DNA of 64,000 nucleotides, taken from positions 8,235,504-8,299,503 of the forward strand of contig NC_088298.1 in assembly GCF_032854445.1 (NCBI RefSeq). The letters run 5' to 3'. Positions 22,810 to 34,980 of this stretch are shown here, in pieces. The notes under the pieces were generated by a model, which saw nothing but the letters and a program-made list of their open reading frames with translations, ran no database searches and was not told the origin of the DNA. Positions within the stretch are counted from its first letter, which is position 1. The number at the start of each line of letters is the position of its first letter. Source of the stretch: Liolophura sinensis (lineage: Eukaryota > Mollusca > Polyplacophora > Chitonida > Chitonidae). Position numbers and translations under genes: made by a program.

Positions 22810-23180
22810 TCTTGCTTTCCTTTTATATTCCCGTCGCAAATGGCGCTATTTGGGTTAAGTGTCATGGTTAGACCCACAAAAACAGTTAAGGCACAAAAAC
22901 TTCCCAAGAACACTTAGGTGACGATAGATTTTGGTTATACCGTCAGGGTTCCTTTCCATAAACGAAAATTCCAAGCCGTTTCAGTATGTGTTTGCATACA
23001 TATGTGCAAAGGAATTATGCATATTTCCAGTTCTATTGTACATTAGCGTTTATTATATATTTGTGTGCAATTATTTTATATGTATGTGCAATTCTTTCTT
23101 GCATAAGTTGAAATCTTGCGCACAAATTTATTTTCCATATGCGCAAATGATTTCCAGTACACAAATGTCTTTACACGTGT
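21881..23180. other. Intergenic with a (TC)n microsatellite
   Basis: (TC)n at about 22783-22811. Near 22990-23180 several variants of 'tgtgcaa' and 'gcgcaaatg' recur in both directions, a loose degenerate repeat. No gene supported. Confidence 0.55.
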
Positions 23181-23244
23181 GCAAAAGAACAGAGCATATA
23201 TAGAATTATAGTAATCATGAAGTCAAGGCATTACCACTTAAATG

Positions 23245-23512
23245 TAAATTAATTTATTTATTTATTTATTTGATTGGTGCTTTTTTCGCCGTACTCAAGA
23301 ATATTTCACTTATACGACGGCGGCCAGCATTTTGGTGGGAGGAAACCGGACAGAGCCCGAGGAAACTCCACGACCGTCTGCAGGTTGCTGGCTGACCTTC
23401 CCACGAACGGCCGGAGAGGAAGCCACCATGAGCTGGGCTTGAACTCACAGAGAACGCATTGGTGAGAGACTCACGTGTCATTACGCTAACCAACTGAGCC
23501 ACGGAGGCCCGC
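23245..23512 (-). mobile_element. SINE, full length
   Basis: (TTTA)n tail at the left, complete core, and a tRNA-like head with B box 'ttgaactcac' (reverse strand GTTCAAG-like) and A-box region 'aactgagccacggaggccc' at the right. It sits in the middle of a short inverted repeat (23212-23230 and 23525-23545). Confidence 0.9.
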
Positions 23513-23605
23513 GTAAATGTTAATGGTGATGCCTTGACTTCATTATTATTACTGAACCCACGTACAACTATGAGTCTTAAGCAGTATATATGTAGAACTA
23601 TTTTG
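23513..23605 (-). repeat. Dispersed repeat shared with 62046-62127
   Basis: 'gccttgacttcattattatt' followed by 'actgaacccacgtacaacta' matches, inverted, the block near 62050-62125. Its first 20 bp also pair with 23212-23230, suggesting a small terminal-inverted-repeat element split by the SINE. Confidence 0.65.
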
Positions 23606-25128
23606 CACATATGTGCATATTAGAGATAAATACCGAAACGGCGTGCTATAAATGAAACCCCTCGGTCTCGCCTCACGTTATAGTATACAGTACTTCCGGA
23701 TTAGATTTACCATTACTGATGAATACATCGAACAGACATGACATACCTATATACTTACAAATCGAGAACAGCCCTAGCAAGACTCAAACTCCTGAATGAT
23801 TTGTTGAATTCGAGACTGAGTCACGCAAGTGCGATTTACAATGACAGACAACTGTGATCATAAATGGTTTTGAAACATTGTCCGCTCTCATAGTATATTG
23901 TATAATTAATGCGTTTGTGAAAATTATTCACTGATTTATTCAAGGCCATGTAAGAAGACAAAGTGGAGGGTTAATGATAGTACACATTAATTTACGGAGA
24001 TTTAATTTCATTGTGGAGCTTTAATTGTGCCTGGGTATAACCCTGTGAACAGCACTAAAATCAGAGAAGGCATAGGGCTTTCCCCATTCGCCAATACCCA
24101 ACATCACAAAATGAATCTATTACAGACGTTTCAATTAATTACAATTAAGCATACATCAGCATTGTGAAGCAGAGCCCTTGACCACACAAAATGGTAGATT
24201 TTGATCAGTATAGTGGGTATATTCAGAATTTTTTTTCTGTGTGGAAATGAGGAGAGCGTTTTCAACAACCTTTACGAAAAAAGCTGTTCTGGCGTGATCT
24301 ATACTGTATCCAGAAAGCCCCTTTCTAACACAATGTCGTCGCCCATAGTGAACACCATATTTTAACACATTTACGGAATATCGCTTATCCACACATTGTC
24401 TGATCACTCTTTTTAAAACGTCAATACGGTTTTCTTAGGTTTTCTTAATTGCAACTCACCAATAATTCACACCACTTGAATAGACAACTTTGTTGGCCGG
24501 TCAGAGTGTAAATAAAATATAAGCATTTGCAAAGTTGGTCAGATAAAAAAACAATAGAGGCTTGAGTTAGTTCAGCAGCAGGCTGGAACACGCGGTGATA
24601 ATTCACCCAGCATCTCCATGAACCTGTTAGAATAACACCCAAATCACCCGAGTCGCTAAGTGGCACAATGTGGGTATCATTTGTGACGAGGGAGTAATAC
24701 ACTTACGAATGGGGGTGGAGGGCGATTGGGAATGCGGGCTGTTATGTGTTCTACATACTCTCAGTATGCCACGGTAAAACTACTGCCCAATGCCCATATG
24801 AGAACATCCTCGCAGAAATTCTAAATGATGAGAAACAGATGTATAAGAAGTCATCTTATTTTTAAAATGTGTGAAAAACTACGAAATTCTGCTGTTAAGT
24901 CATACATACATGAATCTTTAAAACAAAGCAATCTTGTTGTACTTACACATTTGTAGCATGTGGTATCTATGATTAAATTTTCTGTCGTTCCTATCACATG
25001 ATCTCGAATTGAAATACGGAAATCGTGTGATCCTCAATGAATAGTTTGACCGGTAGAAATATGGCGATACACAGAAAACCAACAAGCAGAGAATGTTTGT
25101 GTCTATATATTTCAGTCATCCAGGACGA
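23606..25128. other. Intergenic, nothing recognised
   Basis: Open frames on the - strand at 24156 and 24445 have no known domain. No repeat supported. Confidence 0.5.
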
Positions 25129-25290
25129 CTTATTTATTTATTTATTCATTCATTTGATTGTAGTTTCACACCATACACAAAAATATTTCACGTTTACAAA
25201 GGCGGTCAGCATTATGGTGGGAGGAAACCCACGACCATCCGCAGGTTACTTCCAGACCTTCCCAGATACGACCGGACAGGAAGCCAGCAT
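25129..25290 (-). mobile_element. SINE fragment with core deletion
   Basis: Tail at left; the core lacks the 'ccgggcagagcccgg' block; ends after 'aggaagccagcatga'. Confidence 0.8.
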
Positions 25291-26927
25291 GATACATATT
25301 TTTTGCTACGCTGCAGTGTTTTTTTTTTTTTTTTTTAACTTTTTACTTGTTATGTGAGCAACTTCCGTCAGCTTCTAAATTTAGCTTGCCACTGTTTACA
25401 TATGCTGAGTTCAGGGCCTGCTGTCTGCCTCTGCCTTAGAATGTTCCAGAATATGCTCAGTTCGGGGCCTGTTTGTTTACAACAAGTGTTCAAGAATTTT
25501 CTTATTCTAGAAAATTCCACCAGTCTATATAAGACCTATGAAAGCAGGTCAAAGGAGGGGAAAGGAGAATTATTGAGAGTTTTGGATGCTTTCGCTGTGT
25601 GTTACTTTAGTAGGCCTTTTGTGCGCTGAATTTTGGTGTCTTTATAGCCTCTGGCTTTGTCATAGCATATCTCCACCGAGCATTCGTTCAGTCTGAACTT
25701 GTATATTTAATTTGTGCTCTTGTGTACACAGTGCTTATTAGTACACGGACCCTGTCTGTGGAATTTTATGTATATTTCGTCATACACTCAGTTATACTGT
25801 GGATTTTCCCTCTTGTGAATATTGCCTCTGTGCATTTTTAAGCATCGTGGAGTATATGCGTCCGTTTAGACTTCACACCTTTGTACATGTAAGAACTTTA
25901 GCATTTGTACAGATATTGCTATCCTTTCTTGTTAAACTTAAGTACTTTAGTATTTGTATAAGTCTTGTTATCTGTTCTTGTTAAACCTAATAAATGGTTG
26001 AAAAATAAAATCTGCTGGTTTTGGTTACTTTTTTGTGCAGCTAAACTGTCGTGTATTTCGAACAAGCCATCTCTTTATAATACAGACAGTTTGGGTCGTA
26101 AAATACTTTACGACAATGACTATGCAAAAACTTTGACTTTTTGCAAGAGCATACTTCTTTGACCGCCTTGTTTCAAGGTGACTATGTTCCCGTTACATCT
26201 GTAATATATAGCTCGAATTAAATATTTTATTCTTTATGTAGACATTATCTAGGCGGACATGTCCTAGCTGAAGTTCTATTTTAGGCCAATCACATCCTGC
26301 CAATTTGCACACTGCCGTACAAGTCACGTACATTTATCTCCTTCTTTGAATACATCGGCCCAACCAGTTTGACTTTCCCAATGCCTTACACACTTCCGGA
26401 CCATGGCCAATTATGACCCGCTCAAACAATGGCAGATTTTCTGCGTACATTTAGGCCGACCTGGGAATTTAGTCTTGTTTTATCTCCTTATGTTTTCATT
26501 TATTAAACATTACTTTTATCTACTGCACAAAATTGTTCGATTCTGTCATATTGTATCTGACAGTGTTGTTGTTTACTGCTTTACATAGAAGTCCAGTTTT
26601 TCTCCAAAGCATAAAACAGCCCTCTAAATTGAAAACAAAATACAGTACCAGCTGTATATATCAATGGTGTTAATAAACCTCGTCCAGTACCACCTGAGAC
26701 CAGGTACCGCCACAGGTACTTGAAGCCATGAAGTCCAGCACATCATTTTATTATCTACTTACAGTCAATATACAAAGCCGTGAAATAGAGCTATAAACCC
26801 AGTTAAGCCCTAGTCCCGAGAAAAAATCAAATTTATGGCTTTGTGTGGAATTGAACATATTTTGTTAAGTGTACGCGAAGGACAGTCGCGGTAGGAATTA
26901 AACCCAACATTAATGTTTTACTATATA
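25291..26927. other. Intergenic, nothing recognised
   Basis: T run at 25319-25337. 'tgttaaacttaagtacttta' and 'gtatttgtataagtcttgtt'-like phrases recur near 25880-25990 as a short degenerate duplication. No gene supported. Confidence 0.5.
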
Positions 26928-27181
26928 TTTATTCATTTATTTATTTGATCGGTGTTTTACGCCGTACTCAAGAATATTTCACTTATACGACGGCGGCCAG
27001 CATTTTGGCACAGCCCGGGGGAAATCCACGACCATCCGCAGGTTGCTCACAGACCTTCCCACATACGGCCAGAGAGGAAGCCAGCATGAGCTGGACTTGA
27101 ACTCACAGCGACCGCATTGGTGAGAGGCCTCTGGGTAATTACGCTGCGCTAGCGCGCTAACCAACTGAGCCACAGAGGCCC
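26928..27181 (-). mobile_element. SINE, near full length
   Basis: Tail, core (a small deletion around 'ggaaaccggg') and an almost intact head with 'gcgctagcgcgctaacca' at 27148-27165. Confidence 0.9.
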
Positions 27182-27859
27182 CCTTTTCTACCATATATGC
27201 CAGACAACTGTTTCGAGTTTTACATCATATGTTGGAAAAACAAATACACGTTGTCATTTATGCACGTGCCACAGCATTACAGGTTTTGACGACGGAACGA
27301 GATTTATCTCAGCGCTAGTGAGCTTTTATGTGCACCTTAGCTGTTTTAATTAGCGAGTAATCTTAGATTTATGTCGCTACATACCATGCTAGGCATAAGA
27401 GAATAGACCAGGGAAGAACAAATAGGCACCGTGTCTGAAGGCCTATATAGACATCTACATCCACTGTGTCTTGAATTAAGTATTGTTTTTCAGACTAGGT
27501 GTTTACCGGAAGCAACCCTTTCATTGTGACAGCATATACCATGCAATGCAATGAAACAAACAAAACCGAAAAGCACACAATGGCCACCAACGTTTATATA
27601 TGGTTTGTAAAGATATCAACAGTACGGTAGTTATTTAGAAATTAAATTTTCTGGATATATCACACATTTCATTTCTGGAAATATCACTGGAAAGACCGCT
27701 CCAGGTTTCGATTCAGCGATCGCGGAGTCAATCACCAAATCGCAAGCAATGTAAAATGATTGACAGTCCTGTGGACTTAGTGGTTTTGTTATTGTTGCCG
27801 TACACAGATATATGATGACATTTATAACATTCATTCAACAGCGGTCATATATAGCTGAA
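27182..27859. other. Intergenic, nothing recognised
   Basis: No supportable feature. Confidence 0.5.
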
Positions 27860-27982
27860 TCAACCTGCGGATGGTCGTGGGTTTCCCCCGGTCTCTGACC
27901 GTGTTCCTTCCACCATGGCCGACGTCGTAGTGAAATATTCTTGAGTATGGCGTAAAACACCAATCAAATAAATAAATCAATT
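27860..27982 (+). mobile_element. SINE fragment (3' half)
   Basis: Starts 'caacctgcggatggtcgtgg' and ends 'caaataaataaatc'; short deletions in 'ccaccataatgctggccg'. Confidence 0.84.
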
Positions 27983-28277
27983 ACAGCTTAATCTCGCCAC
28001 ATTATAACATGAATACTAAACACGTGGCGTCCAGTCATAATGCGTCATTGGATGTAAGGTGGTGAAGCCTCGCTTTGACAAAAATAGTCCTATATGTCAT
28101 ACCGTCCCAATGACGCATGAGCCACTCTTTGCGCTCGCGTTTCACTACTGCCACCATTCAAAAAATTTGTACAGAAATCTTAAACGATGCTAATGTCACT
28201 GGAACCAGGGAAATCAGGCAAGGATTGAGGTCAGAAAAAGAGCAAAGGGTCTTTCTAAACCTATGTTTTATTTGGTA

Positions 28278-28701
28278 CACTCAAAAATTAATCCGTTAAT
28301 TTTAACAGAAAATCTGTTGTAAAGTGAGTCATGCAAGGATGTATTTTGTATTATAACACAATAACACTGTCATATTCAACATAACATCCTGTTAATCTAA
28401 TAGAATCTTTATGTTGAATTACTAGAATATGTGTGTTATATTTAACTGAAAAATCTGCTGCAATAACAGAACATAAAAAAGTCTGATGTCTGAGTGATGC
28501 TAGAATACATTCTGCTATCGTAGCAGATTGTTCAGTTAAATATAACACACATATTCTATTAATTCAATATAAAGATTCTATTAGACTAAGAGGATGTTAT
28601 GTTGAATATGACAGTGTTATTATGTTATAGTACAGGATACATTCTCGCATCACTCAGCCAACAGATTTTCTGTTAAAATTAACAGATTAATTTTTTGAGT
28701 G
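28278..28701. mobile_element. Palindromic MITE, reference copy, TA target site
   Basis: Begins 'cactcaaaaattaatccgtt' after TA (28276-28277) and ends with the inverse, 'aattttttgagtg', before TA (28702-28703). Nearly the whole 424 bp folds on itself: left-arm blocks such as 'aacataacatcctgttaa' return inverted in the right arm. TA duplication and CACT-type ends suit a Tc1/mariner-superfamily non-autonomous element. No coding capacity. Confidence 0.87.
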
Positions 28702-29782
28702 TACTTGATACATATGCATTCTCTTTGTCTCACATATGGACTATTAACACGATTCCAGTGGACACCTAAAGCAACTGTATTGATGAATTCTGATTATAGG
28801 TCCATACGAAAACTTTAAGGTTGTGAGGCAAACCAGAACACTGTCACGTTTAAGATTAAGCTAGTCGAGTCTAGGAATTGATGTAAAATCGACTGTGATC
28901 CACGCATGTGCTGCAAGGATATGGTGACATGTTGTTGATTTGCGCTACCGCTTATGACTTGGCAAGCAGTGCACAGAGTTTACATAATTATACGTACTCC
29001 AGTCAGAGGCCCTGTAGAAAATGAAATCAGAAATAGACAAGAGACTCTGAATGTGCACGCCCTGTGATTGGAGAGGGTCAAGTAGTTAACTTCCGGTGAC
29101 TGGCGGTAAGACCCGGCGAGTGTCCGGGGGCCTGTGTTTACTATACAAGGTGAATGCATCAGATTTGTAATCGGACAGAGGCATGCATGACTCATATTTT
29201 GCATATATACATTTATATATACATCTTGTATTCAAGGCGGTGTCAAACTAGCAAAAGAGCCAGATTCGAGTCTGCGACATCACCTGTCAGGGGCTACTGA
29301 TTACATATTGACACCACATCATTGGCCAACGCCCTCTTTGAATGAGCATACGAGGTCGCTCTACTCTCAAGTAAGTCATTGATTGACTGCCACGCCCAGG
29401 GTATCATTCTTTAGCTTAGATATAAATACCCCAACAACGTCCGTCAAAGAAGCCGTTCCACAGCTCTAGAAAGCGAAAGATTTGATCCTGGTCACACTTT
29501 GCTGCTGAGGAGCCTGTATAACATTAATACGGGCGGCGGTATGCGAATGTCGGACTTGATGTTTACATCCTGGAAGCTTAGCAGGTAGAGTGCCATTGGT
29601 GCCATTGCCCAACACCCCCGAGCACAAGTGTGGGACACACGCTTCAAATAAAAATGACTGGGGTTGTGTCTTTATCTCTAGATCAGCATCGATATCGACG
29701 GAGTGGGAAAGGGACAAATAGTGGATAGTTTGTATTAAAAATTATGTTAGACAAATTCGAACGTGGATTCCCAATTGCAATA
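28702..29782. other. Intergenic, no supported gene
   Basis: A TATA-like 'gatataaatacccc' lies near 29418, but no first exon could be tied to it. The - strand frame at 29466-29717 has no known domain. Confidence 0.5.
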
Positions 29783-30192
29783 TGACCAAGAAACTATAAG
29801 CTATACTGTGGCAACTCCAACAAGCGAGGCCAGGCGATACATGAGCAAGAAGCTACGAACTAGAGTACTCTGGCAACTTCAGCAAATGAAGCCAGGCGAC
29901 ACATGTGCAAGAAACGATAAACTAGTGTATTGAGGCAACGCCAACAAATGACGTAAAGTGACACATGAGTAAGAAACTATAAACCATACTGTGTCATCTT
30001 CAACAAAAGACACAAGGCGATACATTGACAAGAAACGATAAACTAGTGTACTGTGGCCACTTCAACAAATGACGCAAGGCGATAGATGAGCAAGAAACTA
30101 TAAACTGTACTGTGGCATCAACAAATGACGTAAGGCGGTACCTTGACAAGAAACGATAAACTATTGTGTACTGTGGCAACTCCAATAAATGG
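29783..30192. repeat. Degenerate minisatellite, unit about 60 bp
   Basis: Six to seven copies carrying 'aagaaacgataaactagtgt' then 'caacaaatgacgcaaggcga', with indels. Confidence 0.88.
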
Positions 30193-30666
30193 CGAGGGTG
30201 CGTATTACTGCACTAAAGCTGCAGTCGAAACAGCGAGGGGTGGAATCGAACACGTGACCTCATTGGTCAAACGCTTCATCACTGCAACAATCTGAGCCAA
30301 ATGGGGAGTGCCTTCCGATCATATTAGTCAACGTATACAGCACAATTAGAAGGCTCGTCTTGTTGCCATGTAGTTTCCTTTAATTGCTACGTAGGCCCTA
30401 CTTGACGATTTCCCACGGTCTCCCAGTTTGGATTATACACATTCAGAATTCTCGCGTGGATTACAATTAATTGCGTAGGAGATGAAAGAGTTTTGATTGA
30501 AATATGCTAGCACACGCTGATGAGAAATTATAAATCCAATATAAATTTCTAAACATTTAAATGCTAGGACAAATTTGTGATAATTTTCTCTGTTTTAAAA
30601 AAGTGCCAAATTTTTGCTGCTCACCATATATGGACACTAAATACCAACGGTGACAAATCACTATGA
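30193..30666. other. Intergenic, nothing recognised
   Basis: No supportable feature. Confidence 0.5.
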
Positions 30667-30772
30667 TTTATTTACTAATTTATTTGATTGGTTTACTCGA
30701 GAATAGTTCACCTTTACGCCGTAGACAAGTAGTATGGTGAGAGGAAACAGGGCAGACACCGGGCAGACACTG
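30667..30772 (-). mobile_element. Diverged SINE fragment
   Basis: Tail and beginning of the core, with an internal duplication of 'accgggcagaca'. Confidence 0.7.
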
Positions 30773-31229
30773 GGAGACAAAATGTTGTGTCCAGCAGTAA
30801 TCGTTGGTTGTCAATAGGTAGATTAAATTTTTGACGTTAAAAAAATTACAAGACTGAAAAAATTACAAGCCACAAGTGGCCGTACATCGAGATTGTAAGA
30901 TAGCCATATGCCATAGAATATGTGAAGGAAATTGATGAGTACTATAGGTAGAGGAAATCGGAGTGTCTGGGAAAAACAGCCGACATATAGCATGTTACTG
31001 ACGACCTTTTCCACATGTATAAATATGCACGCCATAATGGCGGGAGACAGGTGATCTTCAGCTACGCACTGGCCACACGAGCATCGTCGACCGCTTATCG
31101 TGATCAGGGTCAAGCTGATCAACCGGAGATCCATTGGATCGGCTAAAGCGGTGTTCTTAATTCCCGCCAGATATCTGTCCAGAACGCTGAGGCCCGCCAC
31201 AGGCTCGAATCCAGCTCTTGTTAATTTGA
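30773..31229 (-). other. Unassigned open frame, 125 codons on the - strand
   Basis: A - strand frame at 30823-31200 reads 'MAGLSVLDRYLAGIKNTALA' and ends in a hydrophobic stretch. I recognise no family, and no convincing splice sites border it. More likely chance than gene. Confidence 0.2.
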
Positions 31230-31332
31230 AGATTTTCAGGTAGCTCCCTAGTTAAGGGAGTGGTTTACTCAATACGTGAACCCGACCACCGTGGTATAAA
31301 TGAAATATTCCTAAGTAGGGCGTTATATAAAC
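31230..31332 (+). mobile_element. Diverged SINE fragment
   Basis: Recognised by 'gtataaatgaaatattcc' followed by a decayed tail. Confidence 0.55.
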
Positions 31333-31348
31333 CGAAGATCCACACATG

Positions 31349-31546
31349 CTCTCAAAAAAATTTTTCGATTTAACCAAAAGTCTGTTATTGCAGAACATCA
31401 TTGTGCTAAATATTGCACACATATTTCACGAATTCAACCTTCAGCTAACAAGACAATGTTCAATATGACACATGGTTATGTAATAATAACATCAATAAAA
31501 CAACAGGCATTTTCTTAAAATAACAGATCGTTTTCTGTTAGTGCAC
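31349..31546. mobile_element. Palindromic MITE, diverged copy
   Basis: Retains the 'tgttattgcag', 'aaatattgcacacatatt' and 'ttcaatatgacac' blocks of the element at 28278; termini decayed. Confidence 0.65.
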
Positions 31547-31638
31547 ACAGGTGTTCTTTGTTTCAGTCGTGGGAATGAGAAGTAAATTATTTCACTGTAT
31601 TTTGCTCTCCTCAAGATTTTACATATAAATATAAGCGT

Positions 31639-31840
31639 CATGTCCGACATTCATATACTATTCGTAGTCCGTAAAAGGCGTTCCAAGTCGATAATCGCAA
31701 GATCCATTTCCAAAACAACGTTTATTAAAACACCAATCAAATAAATCAAATAAATAAACGTTGTTTTGGAAATGGATCTTGCGATTATCGACTTGGAACG
31801 CCTTTTACGGACTACGAATAGTATATGAATGTCGGACATG
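31639..31840. repeat. 88-bp perfect inverted repeat with 26-bp spacer
   Basis: Arms 31639-31726 and 31753-31840 are exact reverse complements. The spacer 'aaaacaccaatcaaataaat' is the 3' tail of the SINE in + orientation, while the adjoining SINE at 31841 is in - orientation. Confidence 0.97.
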
Positions 31841-32086
31841 TCGGACATGCCGTACTCAAGAATATTTCACTTATACGACGGCGGCCAGCATTATGGTGGG
31901 TGGAAACCGGGCACAGCCCGGGGAAAACCCACGACCATCCGCAGGTTTCTGGCAGACCTTCCCACGTACGGCCGGAGAGGAAGCGAGCATGAGCTGGTCT
32001 TGAACTCACAGCGACCGCATTGGTGAGAGGCTTCTGGGTCACTACGCTGCGCTAGCGCGCTAACCGACTGAGCCACGGAGGCCCCC
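31841..32086 (-). mobile_element. SINE, near full length, with inverted left flank
   Basis: Starts abruptly at 'gccgtactcaag', lacking its normal tail, and runs to a complete head ending 'ggaggccc'. The sequence 'aaaacaacgttta' occurs behind it (32087-32099) and before the inverted repeat spacer (31712-31724), consistent with the target-site duplication. Confidence 0.9.
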
Positions 32087-32099
32087 AAAACAACGTTTA

Positions 32100-32621
32100 A
32101 CACTAACTCCCAAAGACAAAGGTATGTAAGAAATTATACAAATAATACAAATAAAACAAAAGAGAGAAGCGGTCATCAGTTTTCAATGATGCCGGGCAGA
32201 CAATGAATATTCCAGGCATGAATTCCATATCAAAGTTCAAATTCGTAGTCGGTGAATGAGTTCCATGTCAAATAACAATTAAACAAGTATCTCAGTCGCG
32301 CTTTAATTGCAACTGTTCATAAAGGCATCATGCTGATGTAATGACCATGGCTACCTTTACGGTCCCTGGCCCCAGGTTAAGCGGTATTAAATACAGTTTG
32401 AAAATGACGAGCGTTACAGACCCTAACCGATCAGATTTTGATTCAAAAGTAACGGATGATTACGTCTTCCCCGTTAATATGTAAAGATCTCATGCTACAA
32501 GGGGCGCCACCTATGATGTTACACATGACATACAAGACGGACAGTTACACTGGGCAACCTGCGCCATCTATGTTGTTAAATACCATGTACATAGGGATAA
32601 CAGCGCCGTCTATGTGGTTGA
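32100..32621. other. Intergenic with short local repeats
   Basis: Three variants of 'gcgccatctatgttgtt' at about 32503, 32561 and 32603 form a loose tandem series just beyond the end of the Penelope-like element. Confidence 0.55.
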
Positions 32622-34467
32622 TCACAATGCAAATCGCCAGAGATTTTGAACGCTCTGTCCATACCTCCCAACGAGAGTGTTATACTCATTGTAAAATTTA
32701 AGAAACTTAGAATGAAGGCGTTTGATGGAGTATCCTTGACAAACTAGTTTTTGAACTAGCAACTTGTGACGCAGATTAAAGTCATCACAATTAACGCAAG
32801 ATCTAACAAATGCTACATGGCGAGATATGTATACGCCATATGCAGGACCCTTTGGTATATTGCTATCTAAATAAGGATAGTTTACAATATCAAAATTGAA
32901 ATTATCCCTTTTGTCGTAAAGGCGGCGTGAAAGGAGACCTTGTTCGTCTTTGTAGAAATATAGATCCAAATAAGATGTACCATCAGGACGATCTGTTGTC
33001 TCCTTTAAATCCAATGAAGGCGGATAGATTTCCTTCACCACTTCAGCAATATGGGGCTTATTTAACGCCAGTAGATCATCAATATACCGCTTGGTAGATG
33101 AAAAGGATCGAGCTTTAAAGATATTACTTTTAAGCAATTTCTGCATATAGTCGTATTCATATGAAAACAGGTATAGGTCTGCCAAAATTGGTACCCATTG
33201 GCGCACAATTGGTATCCACTGGAATACCTATGCACTGTTGGTAAATGGTATGTCCGAATTTCACTTAGATGTTATTACTGAGAAATTCAAGTAATTCAAT
33301 AAATAATGTAACATCTCATGAGTAATAACCTTTATAAATAGTAGAACTAAAGAAAGCCTGACGTTAATGTAACGTTGACCTGTTTTAGTAAATACCGAGA
33401 CAATTAACGACGATTTTCTTTCAATAAGATCTTTGTGAGGAATCGTAGTATAGAGAGTAGAGAAATCCCATGCGGATACGTGTTTGTACGGTATATGCAT
33501 ATGAGCATCATGTCCTTCTGTAAGACGTTTGGAGTTGTTAAGAATCCACATGCAGTTGACACCTGAATTTTTTGTTATGGCACAACAATACTTATTCCAA
33601 AATGACTTCACTTCTTGTAACGTTCTCGTAAGTAGGGTTGACAAGAGTTTGGTGGTACAACTTCTTGAACCCGCAATAAATCGAGCCTTGTATGAGGATT
33701 TATGCATTTTAGGAATCCAGTAAAGTTGTGGTATTTCTGTATGACGGGTAGGTATATTTATGCGCCTTTCTTTAAGAAAGAATTTGATAATAATAATTCT
33801 TGCAAATAAAGATGACATTATTAGGAGCCTTGTCTGCTACAGTGATGACAAATTTACTATGAAGGTCAGCGAGTGTGTCTTGCACAGTGGGATCCTTCAG
33901 AACCTGTTTAACTTTAGGTAGAGCATCAATGTCTAGACGGTGTTTAGTTAAACTAACCTTCTTTTTGACAACCTCAAGCCCATCGTTAAGTACCGAAGAA
34001 TCCACTTTCTCCCGTTTTGACCATTTTTTAACATATTCTTCAAGTGCTGAGATGATATTTTTTTTTGTTTGATCGAATGTTGACATTTTTCTTTCCTCTA
34101 CACTTAGGACCTCTCACAAAGAGATCCTTAGATCATGATTCTTAATAATATTAAGGTAACCAGTCAGGACATGTTTACATTTGTCGTAGGTAAAAACTGA
34201 GGATTCACAATCACAGTTATAGCCACCAAAAGTATACGTCGCCAAATCGAACTCCTTGATGGCCTGGGAATAATTGAAAATTTTGGAAGCGATAGGCTTT
34301 GTATATTCATAGGATATGCAAGATGGCTCTTGGATATTAAAATAATTAGGCACAGCACTATGAACATCAGGTTCATTAAAGATGCGTGGTAGGTTAATTA
34401 AACCAAGGCCACTGTCTAAATACTTTATCTTTAGAAAGAGTCGATCGTGTTGAGTTTCAATTGTAGT
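32622..34467 (-). pseudogene. Penelope-like retroelement, decayed reverse transcriptase
   Basis: Reverse transcriptase of a self-copying element, read from right to left. Blocks in order: 'KIKYLDSGLGLINLPRIF' near 34440-34380; 'CDCESSVFTYDKCKHVLTGY' near 34210; 'FVITVADKAPNNVIFICKNY' near 33850-33790; 'YWIPKMHKSSYKARFIAGS' near 33720-33660; 'DFSTLYTTIPHKDL' near 33455; and the catalytic 'RYIDDLL' near 33085. Domain order and the YWIPKMHK-RFI motif are typical of Penelope-like elements. Several frameshifts separate the blocks, sequence is missing between 'KNYYYQIL' and 'PQLYWIPKM', and no GIY-YIG endonuclease follows 'SVQNLWRFAL', so the copy is dead. Confidence 0.88.
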
Positions 34468-34468
34468 A

Positions 34469-34978
34469 CACGCAAATATATTAATTTGTTAATTTTAACA
34501 GAAAATCTGTTGCGTGATGCTAGAATGTATTCTGCTATTGCAGCAGATGGTTCTGTCAAATATAACACACATATTCTATCAATTCAACATAAATAGTCTG
34601 TCGCGCGCTAGCGCAGCCTAATGACCTAGGAGCCTCTCACCAATGCGATCCCTGTGAGATCAAGTCCACAGGGTTTGTTGGTTTCCTCTCTGGCCGAACG
34701 TAGGAAGGTCTTGCAGCAACATGCGGATGGTCGAGGGTTTCCCCCGGGCTCTGCCCGGTTTCCTTCCACCACAATGGTGGCCGCCGTCGTATAAGTGAAA
34801 AATTCTTGAGTTCGGTGTAAAACACCAATCAAATAAATCAAATAAATAAATAGTCTATTAGACTAACAGGATATTATGTTAAATATGACAGCATCATATG
34901 TTATAATAACAGAATACTTTTTAGCATCACTCGGGAAACACACTTTCTGTTAAAATTAACAGATTAATTTTTTGAGTG
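34469..34978. mobile_element. Palindromic MITE interrupted by a SINE
   Basis: Starts 'cacgcaaatatattaattt' after TA (34467-34468) and ends 'gattaattttttgagtg' before TA (34979-34980). The arms match 28278-28701; the loop region is split by the SINE at 34600-34847. It abuts the 5' end of the Penelope-like element. Confidence 0.88.
34600..34847 (+). mobile_element. SINE nested in MITE, with target-site duplication
   Basis: Flanked by 'aaatagtct' at 34591-34599 and 34848-34856. The first part of the tRNA head is missing, and the copy starts at 'gtcgcgcgctagcgcag'. Confidence 0.92.
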
Positions 34979-34980
34979 TA

